NCBI RefSeq assembly: GCF_000210075.1
Contig: NC_021017.1
Coordinates: 4,452,241 to 4,495,071, forward strand
Length of the DNA stretch: 42,831 bases
Source: Bacteroides xylanisolvens XB1A
Lineage (GTDB): Bacteria > Bacteroidota > Bacteroidia > Bacteroidales > Bacteroidaceae
Direction of reading: 5' to 3'
The translations under genes and the position numbers were made by a program. The notes under the pieces are model-generated. The model saw only the letters and a program-made list of their open reading frames with translations, made no database searches and was not told the DNA's origin. Numbering within the stretch: position 1 is the stretch's first letter; each line of letters begins with the position of its first letter. Positions 19,356-28,046 of this stretch are shown in pieces.

Positions 19356-19685
19356 ATGAAAATGTTTAATGATTCCCATCTTGAGGTAAAGAAGTTCTTT
19401 AAAGGTACTTTCTTCACTCATCCTTACGAGGCTGGTTGGGCAGATGAGGCTATATTCTTTGTTATGGTTGAGAAAATAGAAGGAGATCCCGTATTCGAAG
19501 GTCGTGTACAACTATCGCAAGACGGTATACATTGGGCTGACGACGGTAGTGATCCTGTAATCTTCAAAGGACTTGGCCAACATATTATAAAGGTAAATTC
19601 AAATTTTGGTAATTATATTCGTCTTGCCGTCAGCATTGAAGGCGGAGAGATGTTTTTAAATCTTCATATAGCATGCAAAGGTTAA
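19356..19685 (+). CDS. unknown 109-residue protein
   Basis: A small protein without signal peptide, mostly predicted beta strand, with a pattern like FEGRVQLSQDGIHWADDGSD and IRLAVSIEGGEMFLNLHI. It resembles one beta-sandwich domain standing alone. Its last 13 bases overlap the start of the next gene, which suggests coupled translation. I do not recognise a family. The context suggests an accessory role to its 317-residue neighbour. Confidence 0.7.
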   Translation: MKMFNDSHLEVKKFFKGTFFTHPYEAGWADEAIFFVMVEKIEGDPVFEGRVQLSQDGIHWADDGSDPVIFKGLGQHIIKVNSNFGNYIRLAVSIEGGEMFLNLHIACKG

Positions 19686-21049
19686 TATTTATATTTAGTC
19701 TGTTCATCCTTGCGATTGTAGGATGCAGCTCCAATGAGTCTCACTCATTTTTGATTCGCCCGGATGGAGGTGGGGAAGATGCTGCCACTGAAATAGAGGT
19801 AGGTAAAACGATTCCTGCCTGGCAGGAGGGTGTGATGGATATTCATTTCATCAATACAACTACCGGTGAAAGCATGTTTGTAATATTCCCGGATGGTACG
19901 CAAATGCTTATCGATGCCGCAAGTTCGAGTGTTACGACCAACTCTAATAGTAATACGACCAATACCGGTATCCGTAGTCGTTGGGATCCGACTCTGACTT
20001 CTACCCGTGGTTCACAGATTATAACTGATTACATTCGTAAGTGTATGGTATGGACAGGTAACAGTACGATTGATTATGCCGTACTTACCCACTTCCATAA
20101 TGACCACTTCGGCGGTTATACTTCTTCCTTGCCGAAATCTTCCAACTCCGACACTTATTCGTTGATAGGTTTTGCCGAGATTTTCGACAATTTCAAGATT
20201 GGTACGCTTCTCGATCGTGGCTATCCCGATTATAACTATCCGTTCAATATGGCGACAATGGCAGACAATGCTCCAAGTTGTAATAACTATATCAATGCAG
20301 TGAAATGGCATGTCGCCAATCAAAAGTTCGATGCTGCGATATTCAAAGCAGGGGCGAATAATCAGATCGTTCAGAAGTATAATCCTGCAAAGTATCCTAC
20401 TGCAAAGGTGCAAAACGTGGCAGTGAATGGAGAGATCTGGACAGGTTCGGGCACTACCACAAAGAAGACATTCCCTGAACTCTCGGAGATTACATACGAA
20501 AACAGTAAGAACATTACCTCCAGTGACAATTGTCCGCCGGAGAATATAACCAGTTGTGTGATGAAAGTTTCGTATGGCAACTTTGATTTCTTTGCCGGTG
20601 GTGACCTTCAGTATAACGGACGTTCGAGTCATGCGTGGAAAGATGCCGAACTGCCCTGTGCAAAAGCAGTAGGTCAGGTGGAACTATTGAAAGCTAACCA
20701 TCACGGTGTAACCAACACCAATCAGGTGGATGCTCTGAAAGCACTCAATCCACAAACGATTGTTGTCAATTCGTGGGTAGATTGTCATCCCCGTACCGAT
20801 ATACTGAATTCGATGGAGACAACACTCCCTGCGTGTGACATGTTTATCACTAACTTCTGGCAAGGCGATCGCCCCAGCGGAGTAGACGACCGGGTTACGG
20901 CGGAAGAGGCTGCGAGAGTAAAGGGATATGATGGACATATTGTAGTTCGTGTGACCGACGGGGGAAACAAATATAGAGTTGTGACAATCACAGATTCTGA
21001 CGGGGCAATGACTGTTAAGACTATTTCTGGTCCATATACAAGCAGATAA
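19673..21049 (+). CDS. metallo-beta-lactamase-fold lipoprotein hydrolase
   Basis: A 458-residue lipoprotein (signal to IVGC, Cys18) with a metallo-beta-lactamase fold. The metal-binding motif is THFHNDHFGG (His140, His142, Asp144, His145). A further metal ligand follows in the FFAGGDLQ region, and the last is probably ANHHG (about residue 344). The overall arrangement (MFVIFPDGTQMLIDAAS, then THFHNDH, then LLKANHHG, VVNSWVDCHP) resembles the hydrolase domain of ComEC-type proteins, which cleave phosphodiesters of nucleic acids. Being exported next to SusC/D and a phosphatase, it may cut a phosphodiester or lactone in the substrate (inference). Confidence 0.82.
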   Translation: MQRLIFIFSLFILAIVGCSSNESHSFLIRPDGGGEDAATEIEVGKTIPAWQEGVMDIHFINTTTGESMFVIFPDGTQMLIDAASSSVTTNSNSNTTNTGIRSRWDPTLTSTRGSQIITDYIRKCMVWTGNSTIDYAVLTHFHNDHFGGYTSSLPKSSNSDTYSLIGFAEIFDNFKIGTLLDRGYPDYNYPFNMATMADNAPSCNNYINAVKWHVANQKFDAAIFKAGANNQIVQKYNPAKYPTAKVQNVAVNGEIWTGSGTTTKKTFPELSEITYENSKNITSSDNCPPENITSCVMKVSYGNFDFFAGGDLQYNGRSSHAWKDAELPCAKAVGQVELLKANHHGVTNTNQVDALKALNPQTIVVNSWVDCHPRTDILNSMETTLPACDMFITNFWQGDRPSGVDDRVTAEEAARVKGYDGHIVVRVTDGGNKYRVVTITDSDGAMTVKTISGPYTSR

Positions 21050-22323
21050 TGAATACAAAATATTATGATGTAATAGTAGCAGGTGCAGGTCCTGCCGGGA
21101 TATGTGCGGCTGTAGCCGCTGCCCGGCAAGGAGCACGTGTTGCCCTTATCGAAAGATACGGAGTCATCGGAGGTAACCTGACCGCCGGGTATGTCGGCCC
21201 TATTCTCGGTAGTGTAAGCAAGAACACGATGCGCGATGAGGTTTGTGCTATTCTTGGCGTCAAAGACAATGACTGGATTGGCGAACATGGAAATGCTCAC
21301 GATTTCGAAGAGGCAAAACTTACATTGGCAGAATTTGTCGCCAGGGAAAAGAACATCGATGTCTTTTTGCAATGTTGCGTGTCGGATGTTATTCGTGACG
21401 GAAAGGTGGTAAAAGGCATTAAGTGTGCAAGTAACGAGGGGACGCTCTGTTTTGAAGCCGCGGTTACAATTGACTGTACCGGTGATGCCATAGTATCTTT
21501 TCTTGCCGGTGCAAAAATAGAAAAAGGACGTGCTGACGGACTCATGCAGCCTGTAACCCTTGAATACACCATTGATGGCGTAGACGAGTCGAAAGGAATT
21601 ATCTGCATTGGAGATGTAGACAATGTTCAATTGAATGGCGAGTGTTTTCTTGATTGGTGTAAAAAGAAAGCCGATGAGGGCAAACTTCCCCGGATGCTTG
21701 CTGCCGTGCGTTTGCATCCATCGGTCAGACCGGGTTGCCGTCAGGTAAATACGACACAAGTCAATAGGGTGGATATAACTTCGGTAAGCTCTATTTTCAC
21801 CGCCGATCTTGAACTTAGGCAACAGATACGCCTCCTGACTCAATTCTTGAAAGAAAATTTGCCGGGTTACGAAAACTGTAGAGTGATCGGAAGTGGTACA
21901 ACAACCGGAGTGCGCGAAAGCCGCAGGGTGATGGGCGACTATGTGATCGATGCCGATGAAATGGCGGAAGGCTGCCGTTTTGCCGATGTGGTGGTACATA
22001 AAGCATTGTTCATTGTCGATATACATAATCCTGACGGAGCCGGACAGGCGGAACCAACCATCCAATATTGCAAACCATACGATTTGCCGTATCGTTGTTT
22101 TCTCCCGTTGGGCTTGGAAGGGCTTCTGGTGGCGGGACGGTGTATATCGGGTACTCACAGAGCTCACGCTTCATATCGTGTCATGAGTATTTGCATGGCG
22201 ATGGGAGAGGCAGTTGGTATTGCTGCTGCTATGAGTGCGTCGCAGCACTGTACTCCGCGGGCTCTCGATGTAGGAGAGTTGCAGAAACGGCTTGAGTCGT
22301 TAGGCGTAGAGCTGTTCGATTAA
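21049..22323 (+). CDS. FAD-dependent oxidoreductase (FAD_oxidored family), second copy
   Basis: A 424-residue flavoenzyme related to the first-gene product. The N-terminal motif is VIVAGAGPAGICAAVAAARQG followed by YGVIGGNLTAGYVGP; TIDCTGDAIVSFLAGA and LLVAGRCISGTHRAHASYRV are the later FAD-contact blocks. No signal peptide. The ATG overlaps the stop codon of the preceding gene by one base (TAATG), so the two are likely translated together. Two non-identical copies in one operon suggest two separate oxidation steps or two epimeric substrates. Confidence 0.88.
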   Translation: MNTKYYDVIVAGAGPAGICAAVAAARQGARVALIERYGVIGGNLTAGYVGPILGSVSKNTMRDEVCAILGVKDNDWIGEHGNAHDFEEAKLTLAEFVAREKNIDVFLQCCVSDVIRDGKVVKGIKCASNEGTLCFEAAVTIDCTGDAIVSFLAGAKIEKGRADGLMQPVTLEYTIDGVDESKGIICIGDVDNVQLNGECFLDWCKKKADEGKLPRMLAAVRLHPSVRPGCRQVNTTQVNRVDITSVSSIFTADLELRQQIRLLTQFLKENLPGYENCRVIGSGTTTGVRESRRVMGDYVIDADEMAEGCRFADVVVHKALFIVDIHNPDGAGQAEPTIQYCKPYDLPYRCFLPLGLEGLLVAGRCISGTHRAHASYRVMSICMAMGEAVGIAAAMSASQHCTPRALDVGELQKRLESLGVELFD

Positions 22324-22363
22324 CGTAGAACATAATCATACTTTAAATTTATAGAGCATACTT

Positions 22364-24601
22364 ATGAAAAAGATCTATTTGTCTGTCGTGTGCTTACTGA
22401 TCTCTATTCCCCTTATCGCCCAGTTGTATGTAGAGCCGGAGAAAGAGGTGGAGTGCTCTGTCTTCCTGGCAAAGGAAGGACGGGGGCGGGCACAGCAAGG
22501 ACTTGAAATATGGGATGATTACATATTCTCGTGCGAGGATGGAGGGCACGTGAATATCTATGATTTCAAAAGTGCCGATCCGAAACCTGTGGCAGGCTTT
22601 GAGTTGGCATCCTCCCATCCGGACAACCATGTAAATAATGTATGCTTTGGCGTCGAGACAAAACGCGGAGCATCGTTTCCTCTCTTGTATATCACAAACG
22701 GGAAGGTAGGAAGCGAGTTGGAATGGTTGTGCTTTGTGGAGAGCATCACCCGTCGTGGAAAACGTTTTAGCAGCGAAATCGTGCAGACAATTGAACTCGA
22801 TGGCTCGAAGTGGGCGGAGAAAGGGTATGTCTCCATCTTTGGTGCGCCAAGCTGGCTGGTCGATCGGGAACGGGGATTTATATGGATATTCTCGGCGCGT
22901 AAACGTACTGTGGCGAAGGTGACAAAGCATGCATGGGAAAACCAGTATGTCGCCACCAAATTCCGCATACCGTCGTTGAGTGAGGGCGCAAAGGTGCGCC
23001 TCGACGAAAATGACATTCTCGATCAGGTGGTGTTCCCCTATGAGGTATGGTTCACACAAGCGGGCTGTATGCATGATGGTAAAATCTATTTCTGCTTCGG
23101 AGTTGGGAAACAGGATGACAGCCGTCCTTCCTGCATCCGGGTGTACGATACGGATAGGCGGACGATTACTGCCCGATACAATGTGCAGGAACAGGTTATT
23201 TACGAACCGGAAGATATTGTGGTTAAAGACGGGGTTATGTATGTCAATACCAATACGAATGCGAAAAAGACGTCTGATCTTCCTTGCATATTCAAACTCT
23301 CTCTTCCGAAAGAAAAGCCGGTGGCCGAAAATCCTCTCGACGAGATACGCAGGGATCCGGAACGTGCAGGCGGCGTGTATTATGTGACCGATCTTTCACA
23401 TCCGGTTACGCCGGCGCCCAAAGGATATACGCCTTTCTATATAAACGGCTATTTTCGTCACGGAGCGCGTCAGATAGACGATGAGGTGACTTATCCTGCC
23501 ATATACGGCGTATTGGAGAAAGCTCATGCCACAAACAACCTTACCGATTTTGGAAAAGCCCTGTACGAACGTCTTGAACCGTTCAAGAAGAATGTGTTTT
23601 ACAAAGAAGGCGATCTGACACAAATCGGTTATCGTCAGACAAGGGAGATAGGCCGGAGGATGGTACAAAACTATCCGGAAGTATTTGAAGGCCATCCCTA
23701 TTTGAAGACTAACGCAACGAATGTGCTTCGGGTGGCGGCCACCATGCAATCTGTAAATTCGGGCATTTTGTCACTGCGCCCCGGGCTTGAATGGGCGGAG
23801 ATAGACAACTCCCGTTCGTTCCTTACCACACTGAATCCATACGGTAACGTATGTCCCGGCAGGAGTCCGCTTGATAAGTATATACTCGGTAAGGAAAACA
23901 GTTGGTATAAAAAATATCGTTCATATATAGATGAAAAGTTGGATGTGGATGCTTTTTTTAGAAGACTGTTTATAGATGTTACACAAGTAGAAAGTGAATA
24001 TGACAAGTACGACCTGATCCATCGCTTCTGGTTAATGGCATCACTGATGCAATGCCTCGACCGCCAAGTGCCTATATGGGATATCTTTACAGAAGAGGAA
24101 ATATTGGCTTGGGCGGAAATCGAGAACTATAAGTATTTTGCGCAGAAAGGTCCTGAACCGGTATCTCACGGGCGTAGTTGGGGACTTGCATCCCGCACGT
24201 TACGCCATTTGTTAGACGAATCTGCCGAAGATCTGGTGCGCAAGCGTCATGGTATCAATCTCAACTTCGGACACGATGGCGTTCTGATGGCCATCTTGAC
24301 CAATTTGCAAGCCGGGACGTGGGCGCGGGAGGCTAGTAATTCCAAAGAAGCGTTACGGAGTTGGAAGTATTGGGATATTCCGATGGGTGCGAACCTTCAG
24401 ATGATCTTTTACCAATCAGAAGGCAATCCGGACGTTTTAGTTAAGTTTATGCTGAATGAAAAAGACCTCCGGTTGCCGTTGGAAGCGGTTGAAGCATCTT
24501 ATTACAAATGGAATGAGGTTTATAAATTCTATATAGAACATTGCGACAAGGTGGAAAAATCACTTGCCGAAACATTGAAATTATCGTATGAAGACTTTTA
24601 A
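22364..24601 (+). CDS. exported beta-propeller plus histidine acid phosphatase fusion
   Basis: A 745-residue protein with a cleavable signal peptide (MKKIYLSVVCLLISIPLIAQ). Residues about 30-330 are repeated beta-strand blocks with Trp and Asp-Gly turns, as in a propeller. Residues about 345-745 are a histidine acid phosphatase: YFRHGAR puts the nucleophile at His366 and the partner HD at 637-638 (FGHDG). This family includes the inositol-polyphosphate phosphatase MINPP and phytases. The phosphatase part alone is close to the usual length. A stand-alone BACON or propeller fusion of this type is new to me. It would remove phosphate from the substrate outside the cytoplasm. Confidence 0.78.
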   Translation: MKKIYLSVVCLLISIPLIAQLYVEPEKEVECSVFLAKEGRGRAQQGLEIWDDYIFSCEDGGHVNIYDFKSADPKPVAGFELASSHPDNHVNNVCFGVETKRGASFPLLYITNGKVGSELEWLCFVESITRRGKRFSSEIVQTIELDGSKWAEKGYVSIFGAPSWLVDRERGFIWIFSARKRTVAKVTKHAWENQYVATKFRIPSLSEGAKVRLDENDILDQVVFPYEVWFTQAGCMHDGKIYFCFGVGKQDDSRPSCIRVYDTDRRTITARYNVQEQVIYEPEDIVVKDGVMYVNTNTNAKKTSDLPCIFKLSLPKEKPVAENPLDEIRRDPERAGGVYYVTDLSHPVTPAPKGYTPFYINGYFRHGARQIDDEVTYPAIYGVLEKAHATNNLTDFGKALYERLEPFKKNVFYKEGDLTQIGYRQTREIGRRMVQNYPEVFEGHPYLKTNATNVLRVAATMQSVNSGILSLRPGLEWAEIDNSRSFLTTLNPYGNVCPGRSPLDKYILGKENSWYKKYRSYIDEKLDVDAFFRRLFIDVTQVESEYDKYDLIHRFWLMASLMQCLDRQVPIWDIFTEEEILAWAEIENYKYFAQKGPEPVSHGRSWGLASRTLRHLLDESAEDLVRKRHGINLNFGHDGVLMAILTNLQAGTWAREASNSKEALRSWKYWDIPMGANLQMIFYQSEGNPDVLVKFMLNEKDLRLPLEAVEASYYKWNEVYKFYIEHCDKVEKSLAETLKLSYEDF

Positions 24602-25910
24602 TTATAATCGTGCTGAAATAAAGGCCGGAATAGTACATTTCGGCGTTGGAAACTTCCATCGTGCACATCTCGAAGCTTACACAAATCTATTACTTGAAGA
24701 TCCTTCACAAAGATGCTGGGGGGTATTCGGAGCCATGATTATGCCTACGGACGGGGTCTTGTTCAACGCCCTCAAGAAAGACGACGGCATATATCAGTTG
24801 ACGACATGCAGCCCTTCCGGCGAACAGGATAGTATGCTGATTGGTTCGCTTGTAGAACTGGCATGGGGGGAAATAGATAGTGAGCCTATCATCGCTAAAA
24901 TAACATCGGAGGAGATAAAAATCATCTCTCTCACCATTACCGAAGGGGGATATAAGGTTGATTTTAACCAATCGCGCAGTGTGTTTTGGTATGTAGCCGA
25001 AGGACTTAAACGCCGGATGGAGAAAGATTTGCCGATTACGATTCTTTCGTGTGACAACATGCAGATGAACGGCAATGCCGCCAAATGTGCGTTTATGTCA
25101 TACTTCGAAGCGAAATATCCCGAGGTGGCAGCGTGGGCGAAAAAGAAAGTGACGTTCCCGAATTCGATGGTGGATCGAATCACTCCCGTAACAAAACCGG
25201 GTAAGGTTACAGATGTGTGTTGTGAAGACTTTATACAATGGGTGATTGAAGATAATTTCATTGCAGGCCGTCCTGCATGGGAGAAGGTGGGAGTTACATT
25301 CACCCATGATGTGACCCCGTATGAAATCATGAAATTAAGTCTTCTCAATGCGTCACATACTCTTCTTTCTTATCCTGCCTATATGGAAGGATTCAGGAAG
25401 GTCGATGCTGTAATGGCAGACGAGAGGTATCGTGCAATGATAAAGCTGTTTATGAACAGGGACGTTACTCCTTATGTTCCGGTTCCCGAAGGCGTTGACC
25501 TTGAAGCGTATAAAGACCAGCTTATCGAACGATTTTCAAACAAGGCGATCAGCGATCAGGTATCACGGCTTTGTGGCGATGGCATTGCTAAGTTTGCGGT
25601 TTATGTGGTACCCATACTCAAACAGATGTTGCAGGATGGGAAGGATATTTCGATAGAGGCTTTCCTGATAGCTGTGTATTGCAAATACCTGATAGGTGCG
25701 CGCACCGAGTCCGGTGAAAATATAGCTATCTCCGAACCTCACATCACCCCGGCGGACAGGAAGTTGATTTCGGGAGGATCGCCGGCCGAGTTCTTGAAAA
25801 TATCACCTTTTGTGTCATTGGGACTGGACAAATATCCTGTGTTTATGGAAAAGTATGAGCAGTTTTATGCTATGCAGGTAGCGGAAGGGTTGAAGGTCTT
25901 ATTACAGTAA
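24588..25910 (+). CDS. mannitol dehydrogenase family polyol/hexuronate oxidoreductase
   Basis: A 440-residue NAD(P)-dependent long-chain dehydrogenase. The N-terminal nucleotide-binding signature is VHFGVGNFHRAHLEAY (about residues 16-31), DRITPVT is in the middle, and the catalytic domain has LSLLNASHTLLSYPAYMEGF near residues 253-272. Family members oxidise mannitol, arabinitol or altronate/mannonate to the 2-keto product or run the reverse. With the zinc dehydrogenase and a PfkB kinase nearby, a polyol-to-ketose step is most likely. Its start overlaps the end of the phosphatase gene by 14 bases. Confidence 0.87.
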   Translation: MKTFNYNRAEIKAGIVHFGVGNFHRAHLEAYTNLLLEDPSQRCWGVFGAMIMPTDGVLFNALKKDDGIYQLTTCSPSGEQDSMLIGSLVELAWGEIDSEPIIAKITSEEIKIISLTITEGGYKVDFNQSRSVFWYVAEGLKRRMEKDLPITILSCDNMQMNGNAAKCAFMSYFEAKYPEVAAWAKKKVTFPNSMVDRITPVTKPGKVTDVCCEDFIQWVIEDNFIAGRPAWEKVGVTFTHDVTPYEIMKLSLLNASHTLLSYPAYMEGFRKVDAVMADERYRAMIKLFMNRDVTPYVPVPEGVDLEAYKDQLIERFSNKAISDQVSRLCGDGIAKFAVYVVPILKQMLQDGKDISIEAFLIAVYCKYLIGARTESGENIAISEPHITPADRKLISGGSPAEFLKISPFVSLGLDKYPVFMEKYEQFYAMQVAEGLKVLLQ

Positions 25911-25931
25911 ACAACTAAAAAATACAAGGCA

Positions 25932-27017
25932 ATGAAGAAGTTTTTCATAACGGTTGTTCTGTCGCTTTCGTGCGTATTGTCGGTTTCGGCACAAAAACAG
26001 GCGGAGGCGTCAACGCTTAACCTGATAGGTAAGTCGTTTGAATCGACTCCCAATCCGTATCATAGAGTCGATACATTGGTTTATAAAGGTTTTAACAGGA
26101 CGGAGAATCGACAACTCCGTTGCTCTGCCGGTATGGCTGTGTTGTTTAAAACGAACACACGTAATATACAGATTACGACAAAGTGGGGATATGTATATTC
26201 GAGCCATTCAACCATGCCGATCTCTTATAAAGGATATGATCTTTATATCAAAAATGCAGACGGTCAATGGCAGTATGCGGCAAGCGGTTCATTGAAAGCG
26301 TATAAGGGCGAGAAAACCGAGACATTCACGCTCATTGAGAATATGGATGGTACGATGCACGAATGTATGATGTATATGCCGATGTATTCGGAGGTCATTT
26401 CTTGTAAGATAGGGATAGATGACGATGCTGTTATCGAACCGTTGAAGTCCGATTTTCGTCACAGGATAGCGGTATATGGCTCTTCGTTTACGCAGGGAGT
26501 GAGCACGGATCGATCCGGTATGAGTTATCCCATGCAATTTATGCGTAATACAGGTCTTCAAGTCGTGTCGCTCGCAACAAGCGGACGTTGCCTGATGCAA
26601 CCTTACATGCTCGACGTTCTTGCGGAAGTCAAGGCTGATGCCTTTATATTCGATACTTTTTCAAATCCTGACGCAGAACTGATAAGAGAGCGCCTGATGC
26701 CGTTTATCGATCGGCTTATAGCGGCACATCCGGCTACTCCGTTGATATTTCAGCGTACTATCTATCGTGAACGACGTTCATTCGATACAGTTCTTGATGC
26801 GAAAGAACGGGCTAAGGCGGCAACCGTAGAGGAGTTGTTTGCGAAAATCCTCACGAACCCGAAATATAAAGACGTTTATCTGATTACGCCTGATGCTTCC
26901 GATGCGCATGAGACATCGGTCGACGGAACTCATCCAAGTAGTTATGGATATGCACTTTGGGCGAAGTCAATAGAGACTCCGGTAATAGAAATTTTAAGTA
27001 AATATGGTATAAAATGA
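25932..27017 (+). CDS. exported SGNH/GDSL hydrolase with an N-terminal GxDLY domain
   Basis: A 361-residue protein with a cleavable signal peptide. The N-terminal half contains YKGYDLYI, the mark of the GxDLY beta-domain found before some GDSL esterases. The C-terminal half is the hydrolase: YGSSFTQG supplies Ser185, DTFSNPD is the third block and DGTHPSSYGY supplies Asp331 and His334. Family members remove acetyl or other acyl groups from carbohydrates. In this locus it would de-esterify the substrate before uptake. The stop overlaps the next start (ATGA). Confidence 0.87.
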   Translation: MKKFFITVVLSLSCVLSVSAQKQAEASTLNLIGKSFESTPNPYHRVDTLVYKGFNRTENRQLRCSAGMAVLFKTNTRNIQITTKWGYVYSSHSTMPISYKGYDLYIKNADGQWQYAASGSLKAYKGEKTETFTLIENMDGTMHECMMYMPMYSEVISCKIGIDDDAVIEPLKSDFRHRIAVYGSSFTQGVSTDRSGMSYPMQFMRNTGLQVVSLATSGRCLMQPYMLDVLAEVKADAFIFDTFSNPDAELIRERLMPFIDRLIAAHPATPLIFQRTIYRERRSFDTVLDAKERAKAATVEELFAKILTNPKYKDVYLITPDASDAHETSVDGTHPSSYGYALWAKSIETPVIEILSKYGIK

Positions 27018-28042
27018 GACAAGCGGTATTAGTAGAACCAAAACATATTGAATTTCGTGAAGTTGAGGCGCCTAAGGCGTCGGACCTGAAAGAACATCAG
27101 GTACTTCTGAATATTAAGAGAATTGGTATTTGTGGAAGTGAGATACATTCTTATCACGGATGTCATCCGGCAACTTTCTATCCGGTAGTTCAGGGGCATG
27201 AATATTCGGCAGTGGTAGTCGCTACGGGGACGGCGGTTACGATCTGCAAGGCGGGTGACGTTGTCACCGCACGTCCGCAACTTGCGTGTGGGAAGTGCAA
27301 GCCTTGTCAGCGGGGAGAGTATAATATTTGTGAGGAGCTAAGAGTGCAAGCCTTTCAGGCAAATGGAGCTGCGCAAGACTTTTTTGTGGTTGATGATGAC
27401 AGGATTGCGGTGTTGCCTGAAGGTATGTCACTTGATTATGGGGCTATGATAGAACCGGTGGCAGTAGCTGCGCATGCAACCATGCGTGGCGGGGACTTGA
27501 AAGGTAAGAATGTGGTTGTATCGGGTGCCGGAACGATCGGTAACCTCGTGGCGCAGTTCGCTAAGGCAAGAGGAGCCAAACGGGTTCTTATTACCGATGT
27601 AAGTGATTTCAGACTTGAAATAGCTCGTAAATGTGGTATAGTAGATACGCTCAATGTAGCTAAGACATCACTCAAAGAAGGAGCGAAGAGGCTTTTCGGG
27701 GATGAAGATTTTCAAGCTGCGTTTGAGGTTGCCGGAGTTGAGTCGAGTATTCGTTCGCTTATGGAGTGTATTGAAAAAGGGAGTACTATCGTTGTAGTGG
27801 CGGTATTTGGCAAGGATCCGTCGCTTGATATGTTCTATTTGGGAGAGCACGAACTGAAGGTGAACGGAACGATGATGTATCGCCATGAAGATTATCTTAC
27901 GGCTATCGATCAGGTAAGTTTGGGAGCTATCCGTCTCGAACCGCTTATTTCAAATCATTTTCCGTTCGAGCAGTATGACAAGGCATATAAATTTATAGAC
28001 GAGAATAGTGCAACATCCATGAAAATAATTATTAAACTATAA
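27014..28042 (+). CDS. zinc-dependent alcohol (sorbitol/L-iditol type) dehydrogenase
   Basis: A 342-residue medium-chain dehydrogenase. Catalytic zinc ligands are in GICGSEIHSYHG and GHE (His62); four structural zinc Cys are in CGKCKPCQRGEYNIC. The NAD-binding motif is VVSGAGTIGNLVAQFAKARG (about residues 170-190). The mix fits sorbitol, threonine or galactitol dehydrogenases. Together with the mannitol-type enzyme it suggests that two hydroxyls of a polyol, or two related polyols, are oxidised. The ATG overlaps the previous stop by four bases, and the kinase gene follows after 4 bases. Confidence 0.88.
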   Translation: MRQAVLVEPKHIEFREVEAPKASDLKEHQVLLNIKRIGICGSEIHSYHGCHPATFYPVVQGHEYSAVVVATGTAVTICKAGDVVTARPQLACGKCKPCQRGEYNICEELRVQAFQANGAAQDFFVVDDDRIAVLPEGMSLDYGAMIEPVAVAAHATMRGGDLKGKNVVVSGAGTIGNLVAQFAKARGAKRVLITDVSDFRLEIARKCGIVDTLNVAKTSLKEGAKRLFGDEDFQAAFEVAGVESSIRSLMECIEKGSTIVVVAVFGKDPSLDMFYLGEHELKVNGTMMYRHEDYLTAIDQVSLGAIRLEPLISNHFPFEQYDKAYKFIDENSATSMKIIIKL

Positions 28043-28046
28043 AACC

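Noticed and set aside
20785..22167. 460-codon minus-strand open frame
   Set aside because: It is opposite the FAD oxidoreductase and the metallo-hydrolase, both with strong motifs.
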